The notes under the pieces were generated by a model, which saw only the letters and a list, made by a program, of their open reading frames with translations, was not told where the DNA came from and ran no database searches. The translations under genes and the position numbers were made by a program. Below are positions 6,786 to 14,298 of a DNA stretch of 17,521 nt, piece by piece. The stretch covers positions 1-17,521 of the forward strand of contig JALRFT010000153.1 in assembly GCA_023261915.1 (NCBI GenBank), read 5' to 3'. Source of the stretch: Acidimicrobiales bacterium. GTDB taxonomy: Bacteria; Actinomycetota; Acidimicrobiia; Acidimicrobiales; Acidimicrobilacustridaceae. Numbering within the stretch: the first letter of the stretch is position 1; each line of letters starts with the position of its first letter.

Positions 6786-7148
6786 TCAGGCCGCAGGACG
6801 ACCCAGATGGAGGACTCTCGGTCGCTCACCCGAGGCGATCTCGGTCCCCGAAAACATTCCGGCGCCTTCGAGGGCAGCCCACAGACGTGCACGCATCGTG
6901 CCTGCTGCGAGTCCGGTGAGGTCATTGGCCGTGATGACACCGTCGACCATGTCGGCAACTACTGCCGGCCATGGACGGTTGCGGAGACGCACCGCCACAA
7001 CAGCCCGCTCCCCTCTCCCCCGGATGGTTCGGTCCACTCCCTCGGATCGCGGCGGAGCGAGGAATGCTGGCGCATCGTGGCCCGCATGACGGGTGATCTC
7101 GGTGAGGACTCGGGCACAATCAGCGAAGCGAACAGCAGTGGATTCCAT
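6786..7148 (-). CDS. Small conserved-looking hypothetical protein
   Basis: 120 residues, not recognised. It has an Arg-rich middle (VDRTIRGRGERAVVAVRLRN), then RPWPAVVADMVDGVITANDL, ending in a helix-rich TMRARLWAALEGAG. It is soluble, with no signal peptide or membrane segment. The ATG at 7148 lacks an obvious Shine-Dalgarno and the TAGNNT box. The amino-acid composition is protein-like, and the opposite-strand frame over it is cysteine/serine/proline-rich, favouring this strand. It is divergent from the Fe-S nuclease gene (94 bases between) and converges on tRNA-Leu. I recall broadly similar hypothetical proteins in Acidimicrobiia, but no function can be given. Confidence 0.6.
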   Translation of the reverse strand: MESTAVRFADCARVLTEITRHAGHDAPAFLAPPRSEGVDRTIRGRGERAVVAVRLRNRPWPAVVADMVDGVITANDLTGLAAGTMRARLWAALEGAGMFSGTEIASGERPRVLHLGRPAA

Positions 7149-7229
7149 ACGCTGCCGATCATGCCAGCGACCTGTGACAGCCCTTGGCCACCGACCGTGT
7201 CACTCACCCAACCCCGCTGCCGTCGGCCG

Positions 7230-7235
7230 TAGGGT
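7230..7235 (+). promoter_or_regulatory. -10 box (TAGGGT) for the nuclease gene
   Basis: TAGGGT, 7-nt spacer GGAGGCC, ATG at 7243. The GGAGG in the spacer is only 2 nt from the start, too close for a normal Shine-Dalgarno. The leaderless reading therefore fits better. Confidence 0.55.
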
Positions 7236-7242
7236 GGAGGCC

Positions 7243-8250
7243 ATGGAGGAACCCGACGGCGCCGGAAGCACCACGGGGCCAGTACTCAACCCGACCCAAC
7301 AGGAGGTGTTGGACCACCTCGGGGCCAGCGCCGTGCAGCGCCCGACGTTCGATCCCGGTCTCGCCCGAAGTCTGCGGGCCTACCTCGACGACTCGGTAGC
7401 CGCCCTTATCGATGGTCCCGACGGCCTCGGTCTCACTGACGCCCAGCGCCGGGATCTCCCGCTCTACGTTTCCAAGCACGCCCTGATGACCGTTCATACG
7501 TGTGAGGGAATGCTCGTCGCCGAGAGCACCGTTCCATTTGCGTGGAACGTGCACATCGCCCGGGGGACCATTGTCCACAAGGCCATCGAACTCGGAATCG
7601 CCTGGGACGGCGATCCCATCCCTCGCATGCTCGTCGATGAGGCCATCGCCAGCCTGACCGAGTCGACGGACAGTATTGGAGATTGGCTCTATGGACTCGG
7701 CGAGCGGGAACGAGCCGAACTTCGGGCTGAGGCGGTCGAGTTGGTCACCGCCTTCAGCGAAGTGTTCCCACCTCTCGAAGCACGGTGGCGGCCCGTGACC
7801 GAGGCTCGGATGCGGGCCGAGCCGCATCACGGCGCCGTCGTGCTGTCGGGTCGACCTGACCTGACGCTGGGTCAGGCGAGAGGAAACGTGGCCGGCAAGG
7901 TACTCATCGACCTCAAGACCGGGGCCGTCCGCACTCACCACACCGACGACCTCCGTTTCTACGCCCTGCTCGAGACTCTCGCCCGGGGTACCCCGCCGCG
8001 TCTGGTGGCCACCGTCTACCTCGATTCGGGCACCATTCGTTCCGAACCGGTGACCGAGGATCTCCTCACGGCCGCCGTCCGCCGGACCATGGACGGCATC
8101 GCCCGCATCGCCGCCTTGCGGCTCGTGAAGGCCCCCGCCGAGCTCCGGGGCGGTCATTACTGCCGCTGGTGCCCGGCCCTTGAGAACTGCGCCACTGGCC
8201 GTCAGTTCATCAGCGACCTCGACAACCCTGATCGCTACGACCCTGACTGA
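7243..8250 (+). CDS. PD-(D/E)XK nuclease, Cas4/RecB-like, with putative 4Fe-4S cysteines
   Basis: 335 residues. Nuclease motifs in order: His112 in RGTIVHKAIELG, Asp206 in LSGRPDLTLG, Asp223 and Lys225 in VLIDLKTGA (the D-x-K core), then DDLRFYALLETL in place of the QxxxY helix. Four cysteines sit as in Cas4, AddB and Dna2 Fe-S nucleases: Cys87 in SKHALMTVHTCEG near the N-terminus, and Cys307, Cys310 and Cys316 (CRWCPALENC, CxxCx5C) near the C-terminus. A 4Fe-4S cluster clasping the nuclease core is therefore likely (inference). There is no helicase domain and no helicase or cas gene nearby. The role may be DNA end processing in repair. The next open frame upstream (to 7093) overlaps the divergent small gene and is not protein-like. 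Confidence 0.88.
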   Translation: MEEPDGAGSTTGPVLNPTQQEVLDHLGASAVQRPTFDPGLARSLRAYLDDSVAALIDGPDGLGLTDAQRRDLPLYVSKHALMTVHTCEGMLVAESTVPFAWNVHIARGTIVHKAIELGIAWDGDPIPRMLVDEAIASLTESTDSIGDWLYGLGERERAELRAEAVELVTAFSEVFPPLEARWRPVTEARMRAEPHHGAVVLSGRPDLTLGQARGNVAGKVLIDLKTGAVRTHHTDDLRFYALLETLARGTPPRLVATVYLDSGTIRSEPVTEDLLTAAVRRTMDGIARIAALRLVKAPAELRGGHYCRWCPALENCATGRQFISDLDNPDRYDPD

Positions 8251-8258
8251 ACTCAGTC
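8245..8258. terminator. Palindrome across convergent stop codons of nuclease and MFS genes
   Basis: GACTG (8245-8249), loop AACT, CAGTC (8254-8258). The two opposing stop codons, 2 bases apart, form part of the stem. There is no T-run. Part of the symmetry is automatic, because TGA and TCA are complementary. Confidence 0.3.
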
Positions 8259-9524
8259 GCCCCGGGCGGGCTCCACCGGGTCGGCATGGGTGGCATTGAG
8301 GGAACTGAAACGGCCGGCGGTACTGAGTGCGGCGACGACACCGAGGAAGAGCAGCGAGGCGGCCGCGAGGGTGACTCGGGCACCTACTAGGGAGGCCAAC
8401 GCCCCCTGCACGAGTGAACCAACGGGGATGGCAACCGTGAACACCGTGATGTAGAGCGCCAGCACCTTGCCGCGCTGAGCCTCCACCACCTGGAGCTGCA
8501 GTGTGGTGTTCAGCGTCGCCGCAACCGGCAGATAGGCGGCGCCCGCCACGACGAGCATCGCTAGGGCCATCGGATAGACCGGTGCCAGGGCGAATCCCAG
8601 GATGGCCACGCCGTGCACGACCATCCCGCCGCCTGCCAACAGACTCCGACGCAGGCTGGTTCCCGGGCCGGCCACGAGTGGTGCAGCCAGCACCGCACCG
8701 AGACCGAGCGCCGCGCCGAGAAGGCCGTAACGGAAACGGTCGACACCAAAGACATCTTCGGCGAACACGACGAGCAACGAGTTGACGGGGCTCGCCAGCA
8801 ACCCCAGACCAGCGACCGCCAACACACACGTCGACAAGCCCCGATGTGCTCGCACGTAACCGATGCTTGAGACCAGTCCGGCGAAGATGCTCTGGCGCAC
8901 AGCGTGGCGGACGAGCGGCGGAACAGTGATGAGCAGCAGCACGGCGAGCACCACGAGGTAGCTGATGGCGTTGAGCAGGAACGCCCACCCAATGCCAAGT
9001 TGGGCGAGGACGAGGCCGCCGAGGGCCGGGCCGAAGGCGCGGGCCGCGTTGAACTGCGTGGAGTTGAGGGTTACGGCGTTCAACAGCACGTCACGAGGCA
9101 CGAGCTCACTGACGAAGGCCTGCCACGCCGGAATGTTCAGCCCGGTCACGACCCCTCCAATAGCCACGAGACCGAGGACCGGAGCGAGCGAGGCGTTTCC
9201 GGTGGACCACAACACCCACAGCGCCACCGCTACGAGCGCGGCGGCGGTCTGGGTCACGAGCAGGATTGAGCGGCGCTGGAAGCGGTCAGCGAGCGTGCCT
9301 CCCACGATGCTGAACAGCGCCAGGGGGAACAGACTCGTGAAGGCCGTGACCCCAACCCAGGCGGCCGACCCGGTGAGCTGGAACACGAGGAACGGCACCG
9401 TCACGTTCTGCACCCAGGTCCCGGTGTTGGAAAACAGCGCCCCGAACCAAAACAGTGCGAAGTTGCGATGGCGAAAGGCCACGAGTGCACGGCCGAACCC
9501 GGGGCGGGCCGCAGCAGCAGTCAC
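8253..9524 (-). CDS. MFS transporter, TMEffector (MFS_3) / EntS-like family
   Basis: 423 residues, twelve predicted membrane helices. The N-terminus FRHRNFALFWFGALFSNTG and WVQNVTVPFLVFQLTGSAAW are typical of the MFS_3 exporter family. The loop 2-3 motif A is clear at residues 75-85 (GGTLADRFQRR). The second half contains SIGYVRAHRGLS at the mid-protein join, then the last six helices. Characterised relatives export siderophores or macrolides, but the substrate here is unknown. GTG at 9524 was chosen because TAGGTT lies 7 nt upstream; the in-frame TTG at 9533 overlaps that box. It diverges from the fused acyl-CoA dehydrogenase across 92 bases and converges with the nuclease, only 2 bases apart. 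No adjacent regulator is seen. Confidence 0.92.
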   Translation of the reverse strand: MTAAAARPGFGRALVAFRHRNFALFWFGALFSNTGTWVQNVTVPFLVFQLTGSAAWVGVTAFTSLFPLALFSIVGGTLADRFQRRSILLVTQTAAALVAVALWVLWSTGNASLAPVLGLVAIGGVVTGLNIPAWQAFVSELVPRDVLLNAVTLNSTQFNAARAFGPALGGLVLAQLGIGWAFLLNAISYLVVLAVLLLITVPPLVRHAVRQSIFAGLVSSIGYVRAHRGLSTCVLAVAGLGLLASPVNSLLVVFAEDVFGVDRFRYGLLGAALGLGAVLAAPLVAGPGTSLRRSLLAGGGMVVHGVAILGFALAPVYPMALAMLVVAGAAYLPVAATLNTTLQLQVVEAQRGKVLALYITVFTVAIPVGSLVQGALASLVGARVTLAAASLLFLGVVAALSTAGRFSSLNATHADPVEPARGD

Positions 9525-9531
9525 AATCGGC

Positions 9532-9537
9532 AACCTA
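9532..9537 (-). promoter_or_regulatory. -10 box (TAGGTT) for leaderless MFS gene
   Basis: Minus strand TAGGTT, 7-nt spacer, GTG at 9524. It decides the start against the TTG at 9533. Confidence 0.55.
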
Positions 9538-9604
9538 ACCCGCCGAGGCCCCTCCTCCCGACCTGACCCGCGTCCCGACCGGGTCGTGGCCGGCGGATCT
9601 CGGG

Positions 9605-9610
9605 TACGTT
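9605..9610 (+). promoter_or_regulatory. -10 box (TACGTT) for leaderless fused acyl-CoA dehydrogenase gene
   Basis: TACGTT, 6-nt spacer TTCCCC, ATG at 9617. No Shine-Dalgarno. It heads the two-gene transcript with the hydratase-fold gene. Confidence 0.55.
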
Positions 9611-9616
9611 TTCCCC

Positions 9617-11770
9617 ATGCCGATCGCCATTACCGAAGACCACCGCGCCCTCGCCGACACCGCTGCCGACTTCCTGGCCGCCCGAAACCCGCAGGCCGCC
9701 TCCCGTGCCCTGCTCGAAGCCGCCGAGGAACCACTCCCCGCCCTCTGGGGCGAACTCGCCGAGCTCGGCTGGCTCGGCCTCCACGTCCCCGAAGAATTCG
9801 GCGGGTCGGGTTACGGACTCCCCGAGCTCGTGGTCGTGGTCGAGGCGTTGGGTCGTGCCATCGCGCCCGGGCCGTTCGTGTCCACGGTCATCGCCAGTGC
9901 GGTGATTGCGACGTGTGCCGATGAGGCGACCAAGACGGCGCTGCTTCCTGGCCTCGCCGATGGCACCCGCACGGCCGGAGTTGGCCTTGGTGGCACCGTG
10001 TCTGTCACTGGTGGCCGTGCCACCGGCGCCGCCGGCACCGTGCTGAGTGGCGGTCTCGCCAATCTCCTCGTTCTTCCCGCCGGTGACGACGTCGTGATCG
10101 TGGAAGTGGGTACCGGCGTCGATGTTTCCGTTCCGCCCAACCTCGATCCCACCCGACGCTCGGCCCGGGTCACCCTCGCCGACGCCAACGTGACGGTCCT
10201 GGCCGGGGCCCGACAGACGCTGACGAATCTGGCGCGGGTTGTTCTCGCCGCCGAAGCGGTCGGTATCGCCCATGAATGCACGGACCAGGCCGCTGCCTAT
10301 GCCAAGGAGCGCGTGCAGTTCGGTCGTCCCATCGCCACCTATCAGGCGGTGAAGCACCACTGCGCCAACATGCTCGTCGCCGCCGAGATGGCTACGGCCG
10401 CGGTGTGGGACGCCGCACGGGCCAACGACACGGCCGACGATCAGGCCACCCTCACTGCGGCGGTGGCGGCCACCATGGCCGGGCCGGCCGCCGACCTGTG
10501 CGCCAACCTCAACATTCAGGTGCACGGGGGGATCGGGTTCACGTGGGAACACGATGCCCACATCTATCTCCGCCGCGCCACGACTCTGCTCGCCCTGCTC
10601 GACCCCGACGACGCAGCGGCCGAGGTGACGGCCCTGACCCGGGCGGGCGTCTCCCGGGAACGCAACATCGACCTGCCCCCCGAGGCCGAACCGATCCGTG
10701 AGGAGGTGCAGGCCTTCGTCTCGGGGGTCTCCGGTCTGAGCCCCGAGGAACAGCGGTCCCGTCTGATCGAGACCGGGTATGTCATGCCGCACTGGCCGAC
10801 GCCGTGGGGACGGGGCGCCGGCGCCATCGAACAACTCGTCATTGAACAGGAGTTCTCCGCGGCTGGGGTCAAGCGTCCTTCCTACGGCATCACCGGGTGG
10901 GTGATCCTGACCCTCATTCAGCACGGTACTCCCGATCAGGTCGAACGCTGGGTGGCTCCGGCTCTGCGCCAGGACGTGGTGTGGTGCCAGCTGTTCAGCG
11001 AACCGGACGCTGGTTCGGACGCTGCCGGAGTCAAGACCAAGGCCACCCGCGTCGACGGGGGCTGGCTTCTCAACGGTCAGAAAGTCTGGACGAGCGGCGC
11101 CCACATCGCTGGTAAGGGTCTCGCCACCGTGCGGACCAACCCCGACGTGCCCAAGCATCAGGGCATCACCACGGTGGTCGTGGACATGGCCGCCGAGGGC
11201 ATCGAGATTCGACCGCTACGCATGACCAACGGCATGTCGGAGTTCAACGAGGTGTTCTTCACCGACGTGTTCGTCCCCGATGACGACGTCGTCGGCCCCG
11301 TCGACGGTGGATGGACCGTGGCGCGGGCCACCCTCGGCAACGAGAGCGTCAGCATCGGTGGCGGTGACGGTGCCTTGTCGGTGCCCGGGGCGGCCCTCAT
11401 CGGGCCCTTTGATGCCGCCCCCGACCGGCTCACCGGTGGGGCGGCCCGGCTCGGTCGGTACGTGGCCACCCACCAGTGCATGGGGGTGCTGAACCTCCGC
11501 AGCGCCAACCGGGCGGTGGCGGGCGGCGAACCGGGGCCTGAAGGCGCCATCACCAAGCTCGTGATCGCCAACCAGGGACACGAGGCGGCAGCAGTACTCA
11601 CCGAACTCGCCGGAGGCGACGCCGCTTTCATGGACGGCGCCGGGGCGTTTTCCAACATGATCGTGTTGTTGCACCGGGCCATGTCCATTGCCGGTGGCAC
11701 GTCGGAGATCAAACGGAACCAGATCGGTGAGCGGATTCTCGGCCTGCCCCGCGACCCGCTCATCTCCTAG
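9617..11770 (+). CDS. Fused two-domain acyl-CoA dehydrogenase (FadE34-like architecture)
   Basis: 717 residues, about twice a normal acyl-CoA dehydrogenase. The N-terminal half (~1-350) starts with ITEDHRALADTAADFLAARN and has LHVPEEFGGSGYGLPEL, KERVQFGRPIATYQAVKHH and VHGGIGFTWEHDAH (His303). Its middle is short and lacks the canonical signature, as in the non-catalytic partner subunit of heteromeric FadE enzymes. The C-terminal half (~360-717) has FSEPDAGSDAAG (about 460-471), LLNGQKVWTSGAHIAGKGL and a C-terminal AGGTSEIKRNQIGERILG. The usual EGT glutamate is AGGT here. Glu576 in GNESVSIGGG matches the alternative base position of isovaleryl-CoA dehydrogenase and cholesterol FadE enzymes. 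Known fusions of this kind (FadE34 in mycobacteria) act on steroid or bile-acid side-chain CoAs; the substrate here is unproven. It is followed after 5 bases by the hydratase-fold gene. Confidence 0.93.
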   Translation: MPIAITEDHRALADTAADFLAARNPQAASRALLEAAEEPLPALWGELAELGWLGLHVPEEFGGSGYGLPELVVVVEALGRAIAPGPFVSTVIASAVIATCADEATKTALLPGLADGTRTAGVGLGGTVSVTGGRATGAAGTVLSGGLANLLVLPAGDDVVIVEVGTGVDVSVPPNLDPTRRSARVTLADANVTVLAGARQTLTNLARVVLAAEAVGIAHECTDQAAAYAKERVQFGRPIATYQAVKHHCANMLVAAEMATAAVWDAARANDTADDQATLTAAVAATMAGPAADLCANLNIQVHGGIGFTWEHDAHIYLRRATTLLALLDPDDAAAEVTALTRAGVSRERNIDLPPEAEPIREEVQAFVSGVSGLSPEEQRSRLIETGYVMPHWPTPWGRGAGAIEQLVIEQEFSAAGVKRPSYGITGWVILTLIQHGTPDQVERWVAPALRQDVVWCQLFSEPDAGSDAAGVKTKATRVDGGWLLNGQKVWTSGAHIAGKGLATVRTNPDVPKHQGITTVVVDMAAEGIEIRPLRMTNGMSEFNEVFFTDVFVPDDDVVGPVDGGWTVARATLGNESVSIGGGDGALSVPGAALIGPFDAAPDRLTGGAARLGRYVATHQCMGVLNLRSANRAVAGGEPGPEGAITKLVIANQGHEAAAVLTELAGGDAAFMDGAGAFSNMIVLLHRAMSIAGGTSEIKRNQIGERILGLPRDPLIS

Positions 11771-11775
11771 GTCCC

Positions 11776-12534
11776 ATGTCTGAACTGTGCAGCGTCGAGG
11801 CGGTCGATGACGGTGTGTCCGTAATGACCCTCAATGACCCCCAGCGCCGCAATGCCCTCAGTCTGGAGCTCACGGCCCAGATGACGGCGGCGCTCGACAC
11901 CCTCGAGACCGACGGCACCACTCGGGCCCTCGTGGTCACCGGTGCCGGTCGGGCATTCTGTGCCGGAGCGGACCTCAGCCAGCTCGGCGCCTCCCGGGAA
12001 CAGGGTCTGCGCTCCATCTACGAGGGGTTCCTGCGAGTCGCCACCTCCCCCCTGGTCACGATCGCGGCCGTGAACGGTGCAGCGGTGGGGGCCGGGATGA
12101 ACCTGGCATTGGCCTGTGACGTGCGGGTCGCAGCGCGCTCCGCCCGGTTCGACACGCGATTCATGCAGCTCGGGATTGGCCCCGGGGGTGGCCACACCTG
12201 GTGGCTTCAACGTCTCACCGGGCCCCAGACCACTGCCGCCATGGTCCTGTGCTCCGAGATCCTCGACGCCGAGGACGCCCAACGGGTTGGTCTTGTGTGG
12301 TCAACCGTGGACGATGACGAGCTGCTGGTCGGCGCCCGACGCATCGCCTCCAACGCGGCGTCAGCGCCCGCCCAGCTTCTGCGACGCACCAAGGCCACGC
12401 TCGCCGCAACGGCGACGGGAAGTCATGCCGAGGCGCTCGAAACCGAACTGGTCACCCAGGTGTGGTCCATGGATCAGCCGGCCTTCGCCGAACGTCTCGC
12501 CGCCCTGCAATCCCAGATCCGACGCAGCGACTGA
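11776..12534 (+). CDS. Enoyl-CoA hydratase/isomerase family protein lacking both catalytic glutamates
   Basis: 252 residues, normal crotonase length. The oxyanion-hole loops are intact: GRAFCAGADLS (residues 59-67, Ala63) and AVNGAAVGAGMNLALACDV (98-116). Aligning LGIGPGGG and MVLCSEILDAEDA with rat mitochondrial hydratase puts Phe129 where Glu144 should be and Ala155 where Glu164 should be, so classic water addition is unlikely. The fold can instead support isomerase, hydrolase or CoA-binding roles. It starts 5 bases after the fused acyl-CoA dehydrogenase stop (TAGGTCCC then ATG), so the two are co-transcribed, which points to one acyl-CoA pathway. It converges with the GNAT gene, 6 bases apart. 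Family call is secure; reaction is unknown. Confidence 0.9.
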   Translation: MSELCSVEAVDDGVSVMTLNDPQRRNALSLELTAQMTAALDTLETDGTTRALVVTGAGRAFCAGADLSQLGASREQGLRSIYEGFLRVATSPLVTIAAVNGAAVGAGMNLALACDVRVAARSARFDTRFMQLGIGPGGGHTWWLQRLTGPQTTAAMVLCSEILDAEDAQRVGLVWSTVDDDELLVGARRIASNAASAPAQLLRRTKATLAATATGSHAEALETELVTQVWSMDQPAFAERLAALQSQIRRSD

Positions 12535-12545
12535 CCGGGGTCAGT
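12530..12545. terminator. Palindrome across convergent stops of hydratase-fold and GNAT genes
   Basis: ACTGAC (12530-12535), tetraloop CGGG, GTCAGT (12540-12545), with both TGA stops inside the stem. No T-run follows on either strand. Confidence 0.35.
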
Positions 12546-13191
12546 TCAGGGGCGAGGGTGACTCGGCACCGGCCGGATCAACAAGCCAGTCGGTGATCAG
12601 CCGGTCACCTCGGTCGGCCCACTCCTCGGCGGTGATGGCGTAGCGCACGTGGTCCTCCCACACCCCGTTGATCTCGAGGTAGCGCTCGGCGATCCCCTCA
12701 CTGCGGATGCCCAGTTTCTCCACCACGCGGCGACTCCGGTCGTTGCGGGGAATGATGGCGATCTGCAGACGGTGCAGACGCAGTTCGCCGAACGCCCAGC
12801 GGGCGAGGGTGATGAGAGATTCGGGCATGTAGCCCCGACCGGCGTGACGATGGTCCATCCAGTAACCGACATAGGCGCTCTGAAAGGCACCCCGCTGTAC
12901 CGAGGAGAGATTGATCTCCCCCACCAGTTGGTCGGCGACGAAGATGCCGAAGCCGAACGCCGTGCCCAGCTGAAACTCGCGTTCTCGGGCATCACAGCGC
13001 ACACTGAACGACTGGGGATCCTCGATCACGTCGGGCTGGCCGGGGAGGCGGGCCGGTTCCCACGGTCCCAGCCAGTCCCGGTTGGCCCGGCGCACCTCGC
13101 GCCACATGAGGTAATCCGCCGATACGAGGGGACGCAGGGTGACGCGCCGGCCCGTCAACTGCAGGGGGGTCGAGGGGTGTCGCCGCCTCAC
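12541..13191 (-). CDS. GNAT acetyltransferase, RimJ/RimL type
   Basis: 216 residues. RimJ/RimL features: N-terminal LTGRRVTLRPLVSADYLMWR, then LVGEINLSSVQRG, the acetyl-CoA motif DHRHAGRGYMPESLITLARW, ELRLHRLQIAIIPRNDRSRR and RVVEKLGIRSEGIAERYLEI with a final WEDHVRYAI. Relatives acetylate N-terminal amino groups of ribosomal proteins or other amines using acetyl-CoA; the target here is unknown. The GTG at 13191 overlaps the aminotransferase stop as GTGA, implying coupled translation. The open frame extends upstream to 13275, but that part overlaps the aminotransferase gene and is Arg/His-rich. Co-transcribed with the aminotransferase. Confidence 0.88.
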   Translation of the reverse strand: MRRRHPSTPLQLTGRRVTLRPLVSADYLMWREVRRANRDWLGPWEPARLPGQPDVIEDPQSFSVRCDAREREFQLGTAFGFGIFVADQLVGEINLSSVQRGAFQSAYVGYWMDHRHAGRGYMPESLITLARWAFGELRLHRLQIAIIPRNDRSRRVVEKLGIRSEGIAERYLEINGVWEDHVRYAITAEEWADRGDRLITDWLVDPAGAESPSPLN

Positions 13192-14285
13192 TGACTCAAC
13201 AACTCCTCGATGGCGGCGAGCAGCAAGGTGACGTTGCGCAACTGGGCGGTGTGCCCCATGAGACCAATGCGCCACACCTTGCCCGCCACCGGACCCAACC
13301 CGCCACCGATCTCGATGCCGTAGCGGTCCAACAGGAGACGGCGGCAGGCGGCCTCGTCAAGGCCGGCCGGCAACACCTCCGGCGGCACCACCACCGAGGT
13401 GAGTTGGGCAAGTCGGTGCCCTTCGGCGGCGAAGGGTTCAAAACCAAGTCGGGCGAGACCGGCCTGGAGCACTTCACCACACTCGGCGTGGCGGGCCCAC
13501 GAGGCTTCGAGACCCTCGTCGAGCAGGACCCCAAGCCCGGCGTGCAGGCCGTAGACCATGGCGATCGGTGCGGTGTGGTGGTAAGCACGGGCACTGCCTG
13601 CGCTCACGTAATCAGCAATCATCGATAGATCCAGGTACCACGACTGAGGACGTTCCACGAAGCGGGAAATGGCCCGGTCGCTTACGGTGAACGGCGCCAG
13701 ACCCGGGGGCACACCGAGACACTTCTGGGTTCCCGAGTAGGCGAGGTCCACGCCCCACGCGTCGATCTCGACGGGCATCCCACCGAGTGACGTCACACAG
13801 TCCACGATGAGCAACGCGTCACCTTTGCCGTGGGCGAGACAGCCGACATCGTTGCGCACCCCGGTTGAGGTTTCGGCGTGCACCACTGCGATCACGGCCG
13901 GCGACGGGTGGGCGGCGAGAACCTGCTCGGGATCGAGCGGTTGACCCCATGGTGCCTCGACGCGCACCACCTCCGCGCCGCATCGCCGGGCCACCTCACA
14001 CATTCGCTCACCGAAGGCGCCGTTCACGCCGACGACCACGACATCCCCGGGCGCCACCACGTTGACGAAGGCCGCCTCCATACCCGCTGACCCGGTTCCC
14101 GACAGGGCGAACGTGAGGGGATTGCCGGTGCGCCACACGCTCCGCAACCGTTCGTTCGTCTCATCCATGAGGGCGAGGAACGCCGGGTCGAGGTGACCCA
14201 TGAGCGGGCGGCCGAGGGCCTCGGTCACCTCCGGGTAGGGGTTCCCCGGCCCGGGGCCCATGAGGACACGATCCAACTGGCTCAC
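13188..14285 (-). CDS. Class V PLP aminotransferase (alanine/serine-glyoxylate aminotransferase family)
   Basis: 365 residues. The N-terminus has LMGPGPGNPYPEVTEALGRP then MGHLDPAFL, the substrate-site pattern of the alanine-glyoxylate / serine-glyoxylate / ureidoglycine-glyoxylate aminotransferases. The phosphate-binding ALSGTGSAGMEAAF is near residues 60-73, cofactor-ring Asp162 is in LLIVDCVTSLGG, and Schiff-base Lys188 is in AYSGTQKCLGVPPGL. Near the C-terminus WRIGLMGHTAQ holds the substrate-carboxylate Arg. It probably detoxifies or interconverts glyoxylate with an amino donor in the cytosol; the donor is not deducible. Start GTG at 14285, with TAGCGT seven bases upstream; that box includes the TAG stop of ppx. 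It overlaps the GNAT gene by 4 bases. Confidence 0.93.
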   Translation of the reverse strand: MSQLDRVLMGPGPGNPYPEVTEALGRPLMGHLDPAFLALMDETNERLRSVWRTGNPLTFALSGTGSAGMEAAFVNVVAPGDVVVVGVNGAFGERMCEVARRCGAEVVRVEAPWGQPLDPEQVLAAHPSPAVIAVVHAETSTGVRNDVGCLAHGKGDALLIVDCVTSLGGMPVEIDAWGVDLAYSGTQKCLGVPPGLAPFTVSDRAISRFVERPQSWYLDLSMIADYVSAGSARAYHHTAPIAMVYGLHAGLGVLLDEGLEASWARHAECGEVLQAGLARLGFEPFAAEGHRLAQLTSVVVPPEVLPAGLDEAACRRLLLDRYGIEIGGGLGPVAGKVWRIGLMGHTAQLRNVTLLLAAIEELLSQ

Positions 14286-14292
14286 CCGACCA

Positions 14293-14298
14293 ACGCTA
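14293..14298 (-). promoter_or_regulatory. -10 box (TAGCGT) for aminotransferase gene, built on the ppx stop codon
   Basis: Minus strand TAGCGT, 7-nt spacer, GTG at 14285. Its first three bases (14298-14296) are the TAG stop of ppx. Confidence 0.6.

Noticed and set aside
6648..7232. A 194-codon plus-strand frame containing the tRNA
   Set aside because: It runs through the complete tRNA-Leu and opposite the small minus-strand gene, with no coding signature.
7243..8250. Calling the Fe-S nuclease a CRISPR Cas4
   Set aside because: There are no cas1/cas2 genes or repeats nearby. The same cysteine pattern occurs in AddB and other RecB-like nucleases.
7204..8988. A 594-codon open frame on the minus strand
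   Set aside because: It lies opposite the nuclease gene and out of frame with the MFS gene. Its translation is Arg/Gly/Pro/His-rich with no family motif, a usual artefact of high G+C third positions.
8965..9924. A 319-codon plus-strand frame across the MFS/dehydrogenase divergent promoter
   Set aside because: It crosses two secure genes and a promoter region, and its composition is not protein-like.
9521..11158. A 545-codon open frame on the minus strand
   Set aside because: It is antisense to the well-supported fused acyl-CoA dehydrogenase, and its Gly/His/Arg-rich translation has no domain.
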